Source: Clostridium_AW malenominatum (lineage in GTDB: Bacteria > Bacillota > Clostridia > Clostridiales > Clostridiaceae). From it: a DNA stretch of 64,000 bases. A program made the translations under genes and the position numbers. The notes beneath the pieces are model-generated. The model was not told where the DNA came from and made no database searches. It saw nothing but the letters and a program-made list of their open reading frames with translations. The stretch covers positions 124,001 to 188,000 of the forward strand of contig NZ_BAAACF010000001.1 of assembly GCF_039521365.1 (NCBI RefSeq), given 5' to 3'. Shown here piece after piece: positions 61,708-64,000 of the stretch. Positions within the stretch are counted from its first letter, which is position 1. The number at the start of each line of letters is the position of its first letter.

Positions 61708-62388
61708 TTGAATTCAGATAATATTTTAAAAAGATACTTGACGTTGGTAGAATTTATGTCCTTAATTTACGGAAAAAATTGTGAAGTTATACTTTATGAT
61801 ATTACAAACCCTGAACATGCTGTCATAGCAATTCACAACAACTTCATAACAGGACGTAACCTTGGAGATTCTATTTCTGAGTGTGAAATGAATGTAATAA
61901 ATAGTAATGCTTATAAAAATAAGAACTTTTTAACCAATAATATAACTAAATCGAAAAACAGTGATAAAATTATAAGAACGTCAAGTTATTTTATAAAAGA
62001 TGACTACGATAATCTTATTGGAATGATATGTGTTAATATCGACTTGACTTCCCTTAAGATGCTTACTGACGAAGTTGAAAGTTTTATGATGTTAGGTAGG
62101 ACAATTGATGTAGACGGTAAGCCTGTTGAAAGCCATAAGGAAAACATAAAAATTTCACTAGAGGAGCTAATGCTTAATCTTATTTCAGAAACAATGGATA
62201 GCTTTGAAAACAGACCTTCCAAGATGTCTATTGACGAAAAGAAAGCATTTGTAAGCATGCTTCAAACAAAAGGTGTATTCCTTTTAAAGGGATCAGTCAG
62301 CGTTGTAGCTGATATAATGGAGGTATCTGAGCAAACGGTATATCGATACATCAAGGATAACGACAGTTCAATATCAGATAGACTATAG
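61708..62388 (+). CDS. YheO-type transcriptional regulator (PAS-like domain plus HTH)
   Basis: A 226-residue regulator with an N-terminal YheO/PAS-like sensor (LTLVEFMSLIYGKNCEVILYD at the start, SSYFIKDDYDNLIGMICVNID near residue 92). A C-terminal helix-turn-helix contains VSVVADIMEVSEQTVYRYIKD. TTG 61708 is nine bases after AAGGG; TTG 61699 directly touches that site. It is the last gene of the lyase cassette and probably senses the lyase substrate or product. Relatives such as DauR control amino-acid catabolism. Confidence 0.88.
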   Translation: MNSDNILKRYLTLVEFMSLIYGKNCEVILYDITNPEHAVIAIHNNFITGRNLGDSISECEMNVINSNAYKNKNFLTNNITKSKNSDKIIRTSSYFIKDDYDNLIGMICVNIDLTSLKMLTDEVESFMMLGRTIDVDGKPVESHKENIKISLEELMLNLISETMDSFENRPSKMSIDEKKAFVSMLQTKGVFLLKGSVSVVADIMEVSEQTVYRYIKDNDSSISDRL

Positions 62389-62404
62389 TATTACGTGAAT
62401 GTAG

Positions 62405-62506
62405 TAAAGAGCAGTAAGGCACAGCAGCATTTTTAGGAGATGCAATATTGATTTATACCGGCATGAAGAAATAATATCTAAAAAAACATTGAAAAGCGAT
62501 TGGTTA
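62405..62506 (+). repeat. Direct repeat B flanking the lyase cassette
   Basis: A decayed copy of the MerR/TipAS 3' end (62405-62479) and of the first terminator arm (62493-62506), in the same orientation as 56617-56719. The reading frame is broken by an in-frame TAA in GAGCAGTAAGG, and the rest of the gene is absent. Confidence 0.88.
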
Positions 62507-62516
62507 GTAAAATGTA

Positions 62517-62563
62517 CCCTATAGGGTAGACAGTTAAAAATGTCTACCCTATAGGGGATTTTT
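62517..62563 (+). terminator. Strong terminator after the lyase cassette
   Basis: CCCTATAGGGTAGACA pairs perfectly over 16 bp with its complement across an 8-nt loop, followed by GGATTTTTG. The arms are themselves partly palindromic (CCCTATAGGG). Confidence 0.88.
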
Positions 62564-62592
62564 GTGTATAATAAAACAAAATCTTTAGTTTT

Positions 62593-63888
62593 TTATTTAA
62601 AATATATACTATGAACAATTCCTTTTTCTTGAAAAACTCTACCATCTAAACTAAAGTTTTTAGATTCAAAAATTGTAACTTTATTGCTGTCATTATTCCA
62701 CCATACTGGCTTTTGAGAAATCATATTATAATAATTTACATTTTTAATGAGTAAAATCTTATTAACTAGCTCATTCTCCTTAATCTTTGCTGCAGATATA
62801 CTCCATACTCCTGTGTTATCTTTACCACTATATGTTGCATAGATGATTTTATTTTCATCTGGAGAAAGCCAAAAGGGTACAAAGTGAGTTCCGGGTGACT
62901 CTGTAATTTTATTTGTTTTTTTACTTTTTACATCGTAAATAAAAAGCCCGTCGTCTCCATTTAAATTTCCATCAAAAACTACCTTTTGTTCTTCGTTAAT
63001 AACAGCAAATCCTTGATTAGCTATACGATTTTTAAGTGAAGATGCTTCAGCAGCTGGCAAAATCATTATAGGTTTCACTTTTCCGTCAACTGTATTTAGT
63101 TTGTAAACACCTTCTGTTACAATAGTTTTTTTGTTCTTTTCATTGCTGTTTTTTACAAAATTGGTGCCTACAAAATAAATATCTTCTCCATTACTGCTAT
63201 AAACACCTGCTAAGGGATTTATATTAATACTATCATCTTTAAATTCTTTAATTTCATCATTCTGCACATCATATACAACTATAGATAGGAGGTCACTTAA
63301 ACCTAATCCTACCATATATTTACTATTTTTATCCCACTCTGGAACTAATATGGTTCCGTTAATATTAATCCTTTTTTTAGAGTTACTTTTTATATCAACT
63401 ATATAAAAAGCCTGTTTGCCATTTTCATTTGTGACATATATATACTTTGTCTTATCTGGAGAAATTATGCCCGAATCTTCAAAGTTAACAGGAGATTTTT
63501 CCAAAGTAGATAAGTTAAGTTTATAGGTTCTACCGCTAGCGTCACTAAGAAACTTGACCTCTTCATTTTGATTATTTTTAGGAAGTTTTTTAAGCCGTTC
63601 CTCTATATCCGTTCTATTCATTCCTATTTTAATAATAGCTTCATTTTCTGTTATTAGTCCCATCATTGTATTAAAGCCTTCGATGCTATCTGTTTTTTCA
63701 CTCTTTACTACTTGAAGAGGCTTGTATTCATCTAAGCTGGTGGCCTTTGACTTGTTGTCGGAAACTACCACAGACTTATTACTTGTCATTAAAGGCTTGG
63801 AGTATGAATATACTACACTCATCGCCCCGAACACTAATAATCCTCCAACTAGAGTTTTTAATTTCCAATTTTTATTTTCATGGCCCAT
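62593..63888 (-). CDS. Exported TolB-like beta-propeller protein
   Basis: A 431-residue protein with an N-terminal transmembrane or signal segment (LKTLVGGLLVFGAMSVVYSYS, residues 10-30), so the bulk lies outside the cytoplasm. The rest shows repeated beta-propeller blades of the TolB/WD40-like type (SPDKTKYIYVTNENG, VPEWDKNSKYMVG, LSPDENKIIYATYSG). ATG 63888 has AGGAGG upstream; a further ATG at 63915 is less well placed. No catalytic motif is visible, and the function is unknown. It is convergent with the lyase cassette. Confidence 0.75.
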   Translation of the reverse strand: MGHENKNWKLKTLVGGLLVFGAMSVVYSYSKPLMTSNKSVVVSDNKSKATSLDEYKPLQVVKSEKTDSIEGFNTMMGLITENEAIIKIGMNRTDIEERLKKLPKNNQNEEVKFLSDASGRTYKLNLSTLEKSPVNFEDSGIISPDKTKYIYVTNENGKQAFYIVDIKSNSKKRININGTILVPEWDKNSKYMVGLGLSDLLSIVVYDVQNDEIKEFKDDSININPLAGVYSSNGEDIYFVGTNFVKNSNEKNKKTIVTEGVYKLNTVDGKVKPIMILPAAEASSLKNRIANQGFAVINEEQKVVFDGNLNGDDGLFIYDVKSKKTNKITESPGTHFVPFWLSPDENKIIYATYSGKDNTGVWSISAAKIKENELVNKILLIKNVNYYNMISQKPVWWNNDSNKVTIFESKNFSLDGRVFQEKGIVHSIYFK

Positions 63889-64000
63889 AATTTTTCCTCC
63901 TAAATTAAAATTCATATATTAATCATAAACAAAAGTTATCACATTCACTTAACATGATGTTACAATGTTGTAAACTTTTAGAGGAATTGTTATATGTACT
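63889..64000. other. Upstream region of the beta-propeller gene
   Basis: It contains the ribosome binding site of the preceding minus-strand gene and AT-rich sequence that probably holds its promoter. Nothing else is recognisable before the window edge. Confidence 0.5.

Noticed and set aside
1..64000. tRNA genes, rRNA genes and CRISPR arrays
   Set aside because: No cloverleaf with a GGTTCGAATCC-like T arm, no rRNA-like stretches and no regularly spaced repeats were seen on either strand by eye.

Overview
The window is AT-rich, gene-dense DNA with strong AGGAGG-type ribosome binding sites. Its gene families (DnaE with PHP domain, PfkA-Pyk with a PEP-utiliser tail, anaerobic sulfite reductase AsrABC, MnmH) point to an anaerobic, low-GC Firmicute, most likely Clostridium sensu stricto. 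This is inferred from gene content and codon style, not from a database search. No tRNA, rRNA or CRISPR array was seen.

Layout. (1) 1-15.8 kb is core chromosome: the end of a CBS/hotdog protein, dnaE, the pfkA-pyk glycolytic operon, a DMT exporter overlapping a Crp/Fnr regulator, an FNT channel with asrABC (sulfite to sulfide, probably with HS- export), a ferredoxin-tailed aldo/keto reductase, a DUF554 protein and rlmD. (2) About 15.9-33.5 kb is accessory and is bracketed by two near-identical copies of a 0.57-kb segment carrying an XRE regulator. It holds guaD, a decayed second rlmD, a MocR/ornithine-cyclodeaminase/PhzF group, an NhaC antiporter with a LysR regulator, remnants of a response regulator and of an AbiEii toxin, and a set of likely drug-modifying genes (GNAT, chloramphenicol acetyltransferase, P-loop kinase, rifamycin phosphotransferase) with two TetR regulators and clear operators. 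(3) 33.6-56.7 kb holds stress, envelope and housekeeping genes: an Rrf2 regulator with a DsbA/dioxygenase operon sharing one operator motif, TraX, an ABC exporter with a two-component system, bioB, an HD hydrolase, an M20 amidohydrolase, mnmH, uppP, a P-type ATPase behind a yybP-ykoY manganese riboswitch, a divergent exported superoxide dismutase, an ABC-F ribosome-protection gene behind an attenuator-like leader, and a TipAS-type MerR regulator. (4) 56.6-62.5 kb is a self-contained cassette: two tandem PLP lyases of the tyrosine phenol-lyase/tryptophanase family, a sodium:solute symporter and a YheO-type regulator. It is flanked by 75-bp direct repeats derived from the 3' end of the MerR gene. 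(5) The window ends in an exported beta-propeller-like protein.

The most interesting system is the lyase cassette. Both lyases keep the PLP and carboxylate-binding residues of tyrosine phenol-lyase. Both lack the residues that decide between tyrosine and tryptophan, so the pair may cleave a different amino acid imported by the linked symporter. An AT-rich leader with repeated 14-mers may be the regulator's binding region. Other notable signals are the direct-repeat-bracketed island, the decayed rlmD copy, and several well-formed operators and leaders.
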